This document shows positions 10,392 through 18,963 of a stretch of 64,000 nucleotides of DNA, one piece after another (position 1 is the first letter of the stretch; every line of letters begins with the position of its first letter). The notes under the pieces were generated by a model. The model saw nothing but the letters and a program-made list of their open reading frames with translations, did not search any database and was not told the DNA's origin. The translations under genes and the position numbers were made by a program. The stretch is taken from the NCBI RefSeq assembly GCF_000759855.1, contig NZ_JNAI01000010.1:248001-312000 (forward strand). The letters run 5' to 3'. This DNA is from Prochlorococcus marinus str. MIT 9107 (GTDB lineage: Bacteria; Cyanobacteriota; Cyanobacteriia; PCC-6307; Cyanobiaceae).

Positions 10392-12167
10392 ATGATAACC
10401 TCTGCCCAGACGAGTAATCCTAAATTGGCAAAAGTAAATAACAAGTTGACAGTACAATCCCAAAACTTTGCCGAGGATTCTTGTGCCATAAGATCTTTAG
10501 ATTGGGATCGTAGTAGATTTGATATTGAATTTGGATTAAGGAATGGTACTACTTATAATAGCTTTATTATTAAAGGAGAAAAGCTTGCAGTTATTGATAC
10601 TAGTCATACAAAGTTTGAAAAATTATGGTTCCAAGAATTATTAAAGGAGGTAAACCCACAAGAAATTGATTATCTCATCACAAGCCATACAGAACCTGAT
10701 CATTCTGGCCTAATTGGCAATCTCTTAGAACTAAATCAAAATATAATACTAGTAGGTTCAAAATTAGCGCTTAAATTTATTGAAGACCAAATACATATAC
10801 CCTTTAAACGTCTAGAAGTTAAAAGTGGGGAGTTTTTAAATCTAGGAACTAATCATAATAGTGGTTTAGAACATAATATTGAATTTATAAGCGCACCAAA
10901 TTTGCATTGGCCAGATACAATTTTTTCATATGACCACAGTACTCATGTTCTATATACATGCGATGCATTTGGATTACATTATTGTTCTGATGAATTTTTT
11001 GACACTGATCAAAAAGAAATATATGACGATTTCCGTTTTTATTATGATTGCTTAATGGGCCCTAATGCGAGAAGCGTTCTACAAGCAATTAAAAGAATAG
11101 ATAAATTACCTAAATTAAAGACAATAGCCGTTGGTCACGGACCATTGCTTCATAATCAGGTCAATTTTTGGAAAGGAAAGTATCAAGAATGGAGTAGTAA
11201 TAAAAGTAAAGGGAATGAATTTGTATCAGTATGCTATATAAGCGACTATGGATATTGTGATCGACTAAGCCAAGCTATATCTCACGGAATAAGCAAAGCA
11301 AATGCTCAAGTCCAATTAATTGATTTAAGATCTTCTGATCCTCAAGAATTAACAGGTTTAATTTCTGAATCAAAAGCAGTAGTTATTCCTACATGGCCAG
11401 TTGATTCAGATAATGAATTAAAAGAATCTCTTGGAACTTTGTTTGCTGCATTAAAACCCAAACAAATTACGGCTGTTTATGATGCATTCGGAGGAAATGA
11501 TGAGCCAATAGATTCCTTAGCAAACAAATTAAGAGAACTTGGACAGAAAGAAGCTTTTTCTCCTTTGAGAGTGAAAAATATTCCAGATCCCATTGTTTAT
11601 CAACAATTCGAAGAAGCTGGAACCGACTTAGGTCAATTGATCAACAAAAAGAAAAATATTGCCTCAATGAAGAGACTGGATTCAAATTTAGATAAAGCTT
11701 TAGGTAGATTAAGTGGAGGATTGTATGTAGTTACAGCTAGCCAAGGAGAAGCTTCAACATTTAGGCAAAGTGCAATGGTCGCAAGTTGGGTTAGTCAGGC
11801 GAGTTTTTCCCCACCAGGTATTACAGTCGCTGTAGCAAAAGATAGAGCTATTGAATCATATATGCAAGTCGGGAAGGGTTTTGTTGTAAATATCTTGCGG
11901 GAAGACAACTATCAAACAATGTTCAGACATTTTTTAAAAAGATTTGCCCCTGGAGCTGATAGATTTGCTGATGTAGATGTAATTAGTAACCTTGCAAAAG
12001 GAGGACCAGTGCTTTCAGATTCTCTGGCTTTTTTAGATTGTAAAGTAAGCTCCAGATTAGAGACCCCAGATCATTGGATAATTTACGGAATTGTTGAGAA
12101 TGGAAATGTCTCTGATTTATCATGTAAAACAGCAGTTCATCACAGAAAAGTTGCCAATCACTACTGA
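10392..12167 (+). CDS. flv3: Flavodiiron protein, canonical Flv3-like (A-type), with flavin reductase domain
   Basis: Cyanobacterial flavodiiron proteins reduce oxygen to water downstream of photosystem I, protecting it. There are three domains: a beta-lactamase-like diiron core (about 1-265), flavodoxin (about 270-410) and a flavin reductase domain (about 430-591). The diiron ligands are all visible: H99, E101 and D103 in SHTEPDHSG, H172 in NLHWPD, D191 in CDAFG, and H249 in VGHGP. This places it with the canonical A-type (Flv3/Flv4) partner. The non-canonical partner follows at 12844, so an Flv1/Flv3 hetero-oligomer is likely. The Flv3 name is inferred from ligand content. Confidence 0.9.
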   Translation: MITSAQTSNPKLAKVNNKLTVQSQNFAEDSCAIRSLDWDRSRFDIEFGLRNGTTYNSFIIKGEKLAVIDTSHTKFEKLWFQELLKEVNPQEIDYLITSHTEPDHSGLIGNLLELNQNIILVGSKLALKFIEDQIHIPFKRLEVKSGEFLNLGTNHNSGLEHNIEFISAPNLHWPDTIFSYDHSTHVLYTCDAFGLHYCSDEFFDTDQKEIYDDFRFYYDCLMGPNARSVLQAIKRIDKLPKLKTIAVGHGPLLHNQVNFWKGKYQEWSSNKSKGNEFVSVCYISDYGYCDRLSQAISHGISKANAQVQLIDLRSSDPQELTGLISESKAVVIPTWPVDSDNELKESLGTLFAALKPKQITAVYDAFGGNDEPIDSLANKLRELGQKEAFSPLRVKNIPDPIVYQQFEEAGTDLGQLINKKKNIASMKRLDSNLDKALGRLSGGLYVVTASQGEASTFRQSAMVASWVSQASFSPPGITVAVAKDRAIESYMQVGKGFVVNILREDNYQTMFRHFLKRFAPGADRFADVDVISNLAKGGPVLSDSLAFLDCKVSSRLETPDHWIIYGIVENGNVSDLSCKTAVHHRKVANHY

Positions 12168-12205
12168 CCAAACATTACACCTAGAGTTTTGAAAGAATTT
12201 TTTAT

Positions 12206-12580
12206 TTATATACTTTCCAAACTAATTTCACTTTCATTAGTAAATATATTAACTTTGAAAATATTTCGTAAAGATGAGTAAGTCTTTAATGTGACTTCAG
12301 CATTGCATTTATCTTTAAAACTCATTGAATATCCTTCATAAAAATCTCTATTCATTATGTCGATATTGTGATTATCAAAAATTAATTCAACTAACTTTAA
12401 ATAATTATCTGAATACTTTTCTCTGATGGTTGGAGTCGCTTTTGCTGATAGAAAAAAGAAATAAAAAAAATGAATAAAACCCTCACTTGCAACATTGTAA
12501 ATACTGAGAAATAATTATTAAATATAATATTTTTTAAATAATACCTTCTTTTTAACGGTTCTATTCTTGAATTTCTCCAT
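12206..12580 (-). pseudogene. Remnant of a small unknown gene with an in-frame stop
   Basis: On the minus strand a frame begins with ATG at 12580 (MEKFKNRTVKKKVLFKKYYI) and meets TAA at 12517-12515. The same frame then stays open for about 103 codons to the stop at 12206. The second part has no ATG near its beginning but reads like a real protein: a hydrophobic aromatic stretch (FIHFFYFFFLSAKA), then the soluble text TPTIREKYSDNYLKL and KDKCNAEVTLKTYSSL. It looks like a small exported or membrane-anchored protein killed by one nonsense change. No family is recognised. It lies antisense between the two flavodiiron genes. Confidence 0.5.
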
Positions 12581-12723
12581 TGTTTAATTTCTCTTCAAAC
12601 AAATAACTTTTAAAAAGTAAATAACCAAACAGAATAAATCAAAAAAGACAAAAGTTCTTAGTTTGTTCTTGTAAGAGAAATATGTCCATAAACTTTGATT
12701 TGTAGGTATAATCAACAGATAAT

Positions 12724-12823
12724 ATAGTAGTTTCAAAAGAATAAAATGTTTTGGTCGATAGGTGAAAATCCTTTGAAAATCGATAATCCATCCCTACAGG
12801 AGTAACAAGTCGCTTACTACTAT
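12724..12823 (+). promoter_or_regulatory. Possible structured RNA leader of the second flavodiiron gene
   Basis: A closing stem ATAGT (12724-12728) with ACTAT (12819-12823) encloses two hairpins. The first is TCGAT (12755-12759) with ATCGA (12779-12783), with an inner AGG/CCT. The second is AGTAA (12801-12805) with TTACT (12814-12818). The extended closing helix ATAGTAG/CTACTAT competes with the second hairpin, so two folds are possible. The start codon follows 20 bases later. I found no match to a known riboswitch consensus. The pairing was judged by eye. Confidence 0.35.
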
Positions 12824-12843
12824 TAGATAATCAATTTTTAAAG

Positions 12844-14646
12844 ATGTCAGAAATTAATACAAAAATAAGCTCAGAAAATCAAAACTTCTCAAAATTTGCT
12901 ATTACCGAAAATTTTACTTGTATTCGATTTCTAGATCAAAATAAAGAAAGATTTGAACTTGAGTTTAATCTTGAAAAAGGGACCTCTTTTAATACTTTTT
13001 TAATTAAAAGTAATGGGGAACTTTTTATTATTCATCCACCTGAAAAACAATACTTAAATTCATTTAATAAGGTAATATACAACTTCTTTGATCAATTTCA
13101 TTTAGATAAAATTAATATCATTACTGGTCATATCAATCCCCAAATGATAGAAACCATAAAAAATATTAGTACTCAATTTAAAAACATTGTTATTACTTGC
13201 TCTAATCCTGGTTTTAAACTTATTAGCGAACTTTGGAATCAAAGAAATCCTAACTTAGAAAACTTTGTTGAAATTCAATTACCCAAAATAAACATAATAA
13301 AAAAAGAACTTAATTTAGAATTAGATAATCTATTACTAGATTTAATTCCTATTCCAACAGCACGTTGGCCTGGAGGATTAATAATTTATGAACGAAACCA
13401 AGAAATTCTTATAAGTGAAAAAATTTTCTCTGCACACATTGCATCTGAATATTGGTCTGAGACAAATAGAATTAGCACAGAAGTTGATAGAAAACACTTT
13501 TACGATTGCCTTATGGCACCAATGTCTAATCAAGTGATATCAATAACTGAAAAGATTGCAGAGTATGACATAAAAACTATTGCGCCATTACACGGTCCAG
13601 CTATCGAATATAGCTTAAAAAGCTTTTTAAATGACTACATCAGATGGGGTGAGAATCTCTCCAAAAATAATCCTAAAATTGCTTTAATTTATGCAAGTGC
13701 ATATGGAAATACAGCATCGATAGGTGATGCATTGGCTAAAGGTATAAATAGAACTTCAGTGGAAGTTGAAAGTATTAATTGTGAATTTATATCTAATGAT
13801 GTACTTATAAAATCCATCCAAAATGCTGATGGATATTTAATCGGATCTCCCACACTGGGCGGTCACGCCCCAACTCCTATAGTAAGTGCACTAGGAACAT
13901 TATTATCAGAAGGCAATAGAGATAAACCAGTTGGAATTTTTGGTAGTTTTGGTTGGAGCGGCGAGGCAATCGATTTACTTGAATCAAAATTGAAAGACGG
14001 TGGCTTTAAGTTCAGTTTTGACCCCATCAGAATTAAATTCAGTCCAAATAAACCCAAGATTAAAGAGCTAGAAGAAATAGGAACTCACTTTGGGAGAAAG
14101 ATTATAAAAGAAGCAAAGAGAAACTCTAGAAAATCAGATACGGGAATGATTACAAGTAAAACAGATCCAAAGTTACAAGCTCTTGGAAGAGTTATTGGTT
14201 CACTTTGTGTTCTAACTGCCTCTAAAGGAAAAGATGAGAATAATATCAAAGGTGCCATGCTTGCGTCTTGGGTTAGTCAAGCAAGTTTTTCTCCACCGGG
14301 ATTAAGTATTGCAGTAGCAAAAGATAGATCTGTAGAATCTCTTCTTCAAATTGGAGATGCATTCGCATTAAATATTCTAAGTGAAAAAGATTTTAAAGAA
14401 CCTTTGAAAAGATTCACAAAACCCTTTGCACCAGGAGAAGACAGATTTGAAGGATTAAATATTGAATTAACTCCCAATGAACAGATAATTATTCCGGAGT
14501 CTTTGGCATGGTTAGATGCTTCTGTAAAAGAGAGAATGGAATGTGGAGATCATTGGGTAATATATGCTGAGGTACTACACGGTAATATACTAAAATCCGA
14601 TAGTTTAACCGCAGTTCATCATCGCAAAACTGGGGCGAACTATTAA
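12844..14646 (+). CDS. flv1: Flavodiiron protein, ligand-poor Flv1-like (B-type)
   Basis: It has the same three-domain layout and length (600 residues) as the gene at 10392, with good similarity in the C-terminal flavin reductase domain (LASWVSQASFSPPG in both). The diiron ligand motif has become GHINPQ: H96 remains, but Glu is N98 and Asp is Q100. The NLHWPD histidine is replaced by Arg (ARWPGG). These losses mark the B-type (Flv1/Flv2) partner, which acts with Flv3. The Flv1 label is inferred from this pattern. The FMN reductase gene follows 17 bases after the stop, suggesting co-transcription. Confidence 0.88.
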   Translation: MSEINTKISSENQNFSKFAITENFTCIRFLDQNKERFELEFNLEKGTSFNTFLIKSNGELFIIHPPEKQYLNSFNKVIYNFFDQFHLDKINIITGHINPQMIETIKNISTQFKNIVITCSNPGFKLISELWNQRNPNLENFVEIQLPKINIIKKELNLELDNLLLDLIPIPTARWPGGLIIYERNQEILISEKIFSAHIASEYWSETNRISTEVDRKHFYDCLMAPMSNQVISITEKIAEYDIKTIAPLHGPAIEYSLKSFLNDYIRWGENLSKNNPKIALIYASAYGNTASIGDALAKGINRTSVEVESINCEFISNDVLIKSIQNADGYLIGSPTLGGHAPTPIVSALGTLLSEGNRDKPVGIFGSFGWSGEAIDLLESKLKDGGFKFSFDPIRIKFSPNKPKIKELEEIGTHFGRKIIKEAKRNSRKSDTGMITSKTDPKLQALGRVIGSLCVLTASKGKDENNIKGAMLASWVSQASFSPPGLSIAVAKDRSVESLLQIGDAFALNILSEKDFKEPLKRFTKPFAPGEDRFEGLNIELTPNEQIIIPESLAWLDASVKERMECGDHWVIYAEVLHGNILKSDSLTAVHHRKTGANY

Positions 14647-14663
14647 ATTTATTTATCTCATTT

Positions 14664-15188
14664 ATGACTGAATCAAAAGATCTAATAATCATTTCGGCCA
14701 GTTGTGGAAAAAACTTAGAACTTTCTGAAAAGTTCCTTGAAAAAAGTATTGAACTTAAAATAAGTTCCGAGATATTAGACCTTACTACACTGGATATTCC
14801 ATTATTTAATCCACGAATTCACACTAAAGACAATATTCCAGTTGAAATAGTTTCTATTAAAAAGAAGCTTTTCAAAACTGAGAAGTGGGTAATTTGTGCT
14901 CCTGAATACAATGGATCCATACCTCCAATACTCTCTAATTTCATAGCATGGCTCTCTATTTCTGGAGATGACTTTAGAAATTTATTTAATGGGCAACCAA
15001 TTGCAATTGCAACTTTTTCTGGTGGCATAGGATTAGAACTTCTTACGTCTTTACGTATTCAATTAGTCCATTTAGGAAGCCAAGTATTAGGGAGACAACT
15101 TTTATCTTCATATAGTAAACCAATAGATACCAAAACTATTGAAGATATTCTACAAAGACTTTTGCAAATGAAAAAATTAAAAACATAA
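14664..15188 (+). CDS. NAD(P)H-dependent FMN reductase-family flavoprotein
   Basis: This is a flavodoxin-fold protein of the NADPH-dependent FMN reductase family (174 residues). The motif APEYNGSIPPILSNFIAWLS at about 75-94 is the family signature that holds FMN, and ISASCGKN near the N-terminus is the phosphate loop. It starts 17 bases after the flv1-like gene on the same strand. It may therefore supply reduced flavin or electrons for that system; this link is only from position. It converges with mrdA. Confidence 0.8.
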   Translation: MTESKDLIIISASCGKNLELSEKFLEKSIELKISSEILDLTTLDIPLFNPRIHTKDNIPVEIVSIKKKLFKTEKWVICAPEYNGSIPPILSNFIAWLSISGDDFRNLFNGQPIAIATFSGGIGLELLTSLRIQLVHLGSQVLGRQLLSSYSKPIDTKTIEDILQRLLQMKKLKT

Positions 15189-15212
15189 ACTTTTAAAAAC
15201 AAAGAATTAATA

Positions 15213-17003
15213 TCATTTCATTTCATTCCAAACTTTTAAAATTTCTCTAGCCATAGGCAGTGCATGAACAGACCCCCCCCCAGGAGTATTTTGTGCAAAA
15301 GCAACTATTACCAACTCACTCTTTTCAGAAGGAGTATAGCAAACGAACCAAGCGTGATCTGAACCTCCTTCACCATCTTCAGCGGTTCCGGTTTTGCCTG
15401 AAACTGGAGGTAAATTTGATACTCCGTAATTAATTGATACACCTGTGCCAGATTCAACTACTTTCCTAAGACCGCTTTTTATCAACTGAATATTTCCTTT
15501 GTCAATGTCAATTTTAATGCGTCTTTTCTCTGTAAGATATTCTCCGTCTTTTTTAGCTAAATGGGGAGTAACTAGATAACCTCCATTTGCAATCGCGGCA
15601 TATGCTCTAGCTATTTGAATAGGAGTAACTTGAACAACAAATTGTCCAATAGACATACTTGCAATATCTTCTGGAACCCAAGGAGTTCTCCCTGGTTCTC
15701 CCCATCCCCGACCTTTCTTCGCCCATTCACTATTAGCTACTAATCCTATATTTTCTTGTTCAGAAATTTCAATTCCAGATAAAGAATTAAAACCAAGCTT
15801 TTTGGATACCTCATGAATTTGATCAACCCCTACACCATATCCGACTTGATAAAAAAATGTATTACTTGAAACTCTCAAAGCATCTTCGTAACCTATTACA
15901 CCAAATCCTAAATCATTATGTTCTCTAAAACATTGCCCCCCATAAGTGATACATGGTTTCGTATCTAGCAAAGTATCACTAGGAAATTTACCACTTTCTA
16001 AGCCAGCTAAAGCTGTTACAATTTTCCAAACACTTCCTGGATCATAAGCATTTAATGCTCTATTAAAAAGAGGTTTTTCAGAAGAATTAAAGAGCTTATT
16101 ATATTCTTTTTCAGGCTTAAAATCCTTTGAAAAAAAATTCAAATCAAATGTAGGTTTACTTGCCATTGCTCTTATTGCACCATCTCTTGGATCCATAACT
16201 ATAATCGCTCCAGCTTTTTTATCTTTAAGTACTTCCTCAGCAACTAATTGCAAATTCATGTCAATTGTCAATTCAATATGATTACCTTGTTTGGGAGGTT
16301 TTATACCCAACGATTTTTGAAATTTTCCTAAAGAATTTACTTCAATCATCTCTCCACCCCATTCACCTCTTATAAAGTCTTCATAAGCATATTCAATTCC
16401 AGTTCTCCCTATTAAGTCATTTAATTTATAACCTTTTTTAAATAAAAATTTATATTCTGAATCAGTGATTGGTTGCGTATAACCTATCACATGAGCAGCA
16501 ACGGATTTATAAGGATAATTTCTAATTAATTTCGTAGCTATTTGAAAACTAAATAAATTATCTTCATTTTCCTTAAATTTAATTAATTGATCCACATTTA
16601 AATCATCAATAATAGTTACTGAAAATTGCTGATTTTTTAACCCATCTAAGTATTTTTTTTGAACTAAATTACTATCAATATTTAATAAATCAGAAATAAT
16701 TAATTTATGTTTTTCCCAATTGCTTTCGTTGACAGATTGAGGCTTTATAATTAAAGAATATCGAACTCTACTATCTGCCAGAATATAGCCATTTTTATCA
16801 ATTATTCTTCCGCGAATTGGTTGAGAAGCAATAAGTCTAATGCGGTTTTCATCAGACATTTTCTTGAAGGATTCATAATTTAATAATTGTAAAAAAATTA
16901 ATCTTAATAAAATCAATAAAAAAGAAACAGAAGAAAAGATAAGCAAGACTAAAGGTTGTCTCTTTAATAAAATTCGATCTTTATTAGAATTACTTTTAAT
17001 CAA
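15213..17003 (-). CDS. mrdA: Penicillin-binding protein 2, peptidoglycan transpeptidase
   Basis: This class B PBP builds lateral wall peptidoglycan with RodA and MreB. There is one N-terminal membrane helix (about 16-40) and a dimerisation domain. The transpeptidase domain has the serine motif SVWK at about 324-327, SSN at about 379-381 and KTG at about 537-539. All three are intact in 596 residues. The start used is TTG at 17003. The C-terminal PGGG (about 574-577) is encoded by an unusual run of nine C on the plus strand at 15273-15281, a likely slippage site. mreB lies 7 kb to the right. Confidence 0.95.
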   Translation of the reverse strand: MIKSNSNKDRILLKRQPLVLLIFSSVSFLLILLRLIFLQLLNYESFKKMSDENRIRLIASQPIRGRIIDKNGYILADSRVRYSLIIKPQSVNESNWEKHKLIISDLLNIDSNLVQKKYLDGLKNQQFSVTIIDDLNVDQLIKFKENEDNLFSFQIATKLIRNYPYKSVAAHVIGYTQPITDSEYKFLFKKGYKLNDLIGRTGIEYAYEDFIRGEWGGEMIEVNSLGKFQKSLGIKPPKQGNHIELTIDMNLQLVAEEVLKDKKAGAIIVMDPRDGAIRAMASKPTFDLNFFSKDFKPEKEYNKLFNSSEKPLFNRALNAYDPGSVWKIVTALAGLESGKFPSDTLLDTKPCITYGGQCFREHNDLGFGVIGYEDALRVSSNTFFYQVGYGVGVDQIHEVSKKLGFNSLSGIEISEQENIGLVANSEWAKKGRGWGEPGRTPWVPEDIASMSIGQFVVQVTPIQIARAYAAIANGGYLVTPHLAKKDGEYLTEKRRIKIDIDKGNIQLIKSGLRKVVESGTGVSINYGVSNLPPVSGKTGTAEDGEGGSDHAWFVCYTPSEKSELVIVAFAQNTPGGGSVHALPMAREILKVWNEMK

Positions 17004-17013
17004 AATTTAATTT

Positions 17014-17157
17014 TTATCTGAATATTGTTTTTTCTACTAAAGCTATTGTTTCGCTTATCTCTTTAAGTCTATTAATTAAATTTTTATATTCACTTTCTTC
17101 AGTATTAAAATTAAACTCATCATTTTCAATATTATTTGGATTTAACTTTTCAATCAT
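17014..17157 (-). CDS. Small coiled-coil protein, unknown (47 residues)
   Basis: An ATG at 17157 opens a 47-codon frame ending in TAA at 17014, just 10 bases upstream of the mrdA start on the same strand. The product is acidic at the N-terminus (MIEKLNPNNIENDEF) and then amphipathic helical (KNLINRLKEISETIALVEK). The position suggests co-transcription with mrdA. No family is recognised. It could be an upstream leader rather than a functional protein. Confidence 0.5.
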   Translation of the reverse strand: MIEKLNPNNIENDEFNFNTEESEYKNLINRLKEISETIALVEKTIFR

Positions 17158-17262
17158 TTAACTTGTACTTTTTAATTCATTGTTATATATACATTATTAA
17201 ATAAAAAATTTATTTTTTCAAAATAATATTAAGTTCGATAATGAATGAATAAAATAAAAAAA

Positions 17263-17871
17263 TTAATTTAACTGATCTAAATTTTGTTCAAAGTAAGGAT
17301 TACAACTATTTTTAGAAATTCCTAAAGACCAACCAATAAATGATGCAATAAAAATAGTGACGATTAATGGCAAAATAGCTTGTTTAGTATTTTCAAGACT
17401 CAACCATTCTCGCCAGCTATTAATAAACCTTTCTCTTCGAAATTTTCTTTTTTCATTTTCTAGTAATCTTGCTTTTTTAGCAAATGATTTTGTAACCCAC
17501 TTTTCAAAAGGAATTTTTTTTATGATGGCCATTTTTCTCTCAATTTCTAATAATTGCCCTGAACTTAGATAAGGGTGAAATGTACTAATCAATTCAAGAG
17601 TTTTTAAAAACATCTCAATAGTCGCATCTTTTATACGCTTTTGCTCATGACTCAGATCAGCCCACTCAATTTCCGGATAAAAACGATTCCTATTAGGTTC
17701 AATTTGATTCTCGGACATTTGACCAGGTTCTCGAAGCCATCTATTGGTATTTTCGTCAAACCTCCGCCAATACAAAAAAGGATTAATAAAAATTTTTTTA
17801 CCAGATACTTTTACTACATCTTGTTGAAGATGATGAGTTATCTTTCTTTCAGAGTTTTTCGATTTTATCAA
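17263..17871 (-). CDS. Conserved-type hypothetical protein with a C-terminal membrane helix
   Basis: This is a 202-residue protein with a basic, Trp/Arg-rich body (NPFLYWRRFDENTNRWLRE, then a long charged helix KRKFRRERFINSWREWL). A single hydrophobic segment lies at about 164-187 (ILPLIVTIFIASFIGWSLG), followed by a short polar tail with one Cys. It looks like a tail-anchored membrane protein with the bulk on one side. I do not recognise the family. It is flanked on the same strand by mrdA and the PD-(D/E)XK nuclease but separated by over 75 bases from each. Confidence 0.75.
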   Translation of the reverse strand: MIKSKNSERKITHHLQQDVVKVSGKKIFINPFLYWRRFDENTNRWLREPGQMSENQIEPNRNRFYPEIEWADLSHEQKRIKDATIEMFLKTLELISTFHPYLSSGQLLEIERKMAIIKKIPFEKWVTKSFAKKARLLENEKRKFRRERFINSWREWLSLENTKQAILPLIVTIFIASFIGWSLGISKNSCNPYFEQNLDQLN

Positions 17872-17950
17872 AAGTCAAAATTTATAATCTAATTAAAGAT
17901 TATCTTTAATTCACTATTTTTCCAGAAATATAAAAAATTTTATATGAGTT

Positions 17951-18664
17951 TTAAGTTATTGATAACTGCCAACGCTTTTTTAAATAATTGCAGTATTCGC
18001 AATTTAAGGAAGGTTTAGGGAAAATATCCGAACGCAATAAATTGACTGTATCAATTATCTTATTTTCTACCCATGATGTAGAACAATCTAATTTAATTAG
18101 ATGTACATCGAAATTTAGTTGATTATTAAATGCCTCTTCATTTTTCTTTCCATTAAAATATAAAAGATAGGCTTCTTTAGAAACTTGAAAACCATTTTTT
18201 TTAAATAGCCACTGATACATCTCTAATTGTCTCTTATAAGCTTTTGCATATTCGTATTTATTAAAAGTCTCAGACCAGTCAAAATTATTTCTTGATGTTG
18301 CTTTTACATCAATAATGATGAGATCCCCATTTTTTTTCTGCCAAATATCATCCACAGCCCCACCAAAATCATAATTATGTTCACTTGACTGGTATCTTAT
18401 CCCTTGAAAATTACTTCTCCAACGTTCTAGATCTGTATGTTTAAAGGGAACAGCATCAATACCATATTCAATAAATAAAGGATGTGGCTGCTGAATTCTT
18501 CTATAGTGATCAAATTCATTTTTACATAAATTATCTACAGCTATATTTAAAGTAAATGGTAATGATGGTGGTTTGATTTTATATTTTTTATCAAGTACAC
18601 AACATCTTGGACAACTAATATATTTCTCAACAGTAGATCGGCTTAATTTAATAATTGCACTCAT
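17951..18664 (-). CDS. Cas4/RecB-like PD-(D/E)XK nuclease with Fe-S type cysteines
   Basis: This is a 237-residue RecB-family nuclease. The acid of motif II is in GGAVDDIW, and motif III is LIIIDVKAT. Cysteines at 18, 21 and 22 (SCPRCC) and at 222 and 225 (NCEYC) bracket the nuclease core as in Cas4 and AddB, where they hold a 4Fe-4S cluster. No CRISPR array or other cas gene is in the window, so a stand-alone repair role is more likely. Function is inferred from family features. Confidence 0.75.
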   Translation of the reverse strand: MSAIIKLSRSTVEKYISCPRCCVLDKKYKIKPPSLPFTLNIAVDNLCKNEFDHYRRIQQPHPLFIEYGIDAVPFKHTDLERWRSNFQGIRYQSSEHNYDFGGAVDDIWQKKNGDLIIIDVKATSRNNFDWSETFNKYEYAKAYKRQLEMYQWLFKKNGFQVSKEAYLLYFNGKKNEEAFNNQLNFDVHLIKLDCSTSWVENKIIDTVNLLRSDIFPKPSLNCEYCNYLKKRWQLSIT

Positions 18665-18963
18665 TACTTTTTAAATCTCATTTTAAAAAAAACTTCACAT
18701 AAATTAAAAACATTAAATTTTTTAAGTTATTCGATGACTTCATCCCACGCAATAATAACTTGAATAGAAAGAAAAAAATCTCAGTGATATCAAATGATTT
18801 TAGGATATAATAACACATATTACCTATGGGAAAATTAGTAATGAAAACAATTCTCAGCAAAAAAAGTTTCCATCCAATCCATCACTAGAAATATCATCTT
18901 TTCAAATAAAGATTTAAAAAAGTTAATAAATTATTTAACTGTTTATTAGAAGTTGGATTATAA
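18665..18963. other. 299-base gap with no convincing gene
   Basis: The gap lies between the divergent nuclease gene and the broken sulfotransferase. A 60-codon minus-strand frame at 18678-18860 exists, but it is Phe/Leu-rich with no domain or upstream signal, so I do not call it. No strong hairpin or RNA signature was seen. Confidence 0.4.

Noticed and set aside
12167-12179. ACCAAACATTACA after the flv3-like stop, also found at 37763-37775 after the HNH gene stop
   Set aside because: A shared 13-mer is expected by chance many times in 64 kb of AT-rich DNA, and nothing else around it matches.
12761-12800. GGTGAAAATCC upstream of the flavodiiron gene resembling part of a cobalamin riboswitch
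   Set aside because: The flanking core (GCTG-CCCCCGCAACTGT type) and the B12 box are absent, so the 11 bases are probably chance.
18678-18860. 60-codon minus-strand frame in the gap before the broken sulfotransferase
   Set aside because: Phe/Leu-rich low-complexity text with no domain and no supporting context.
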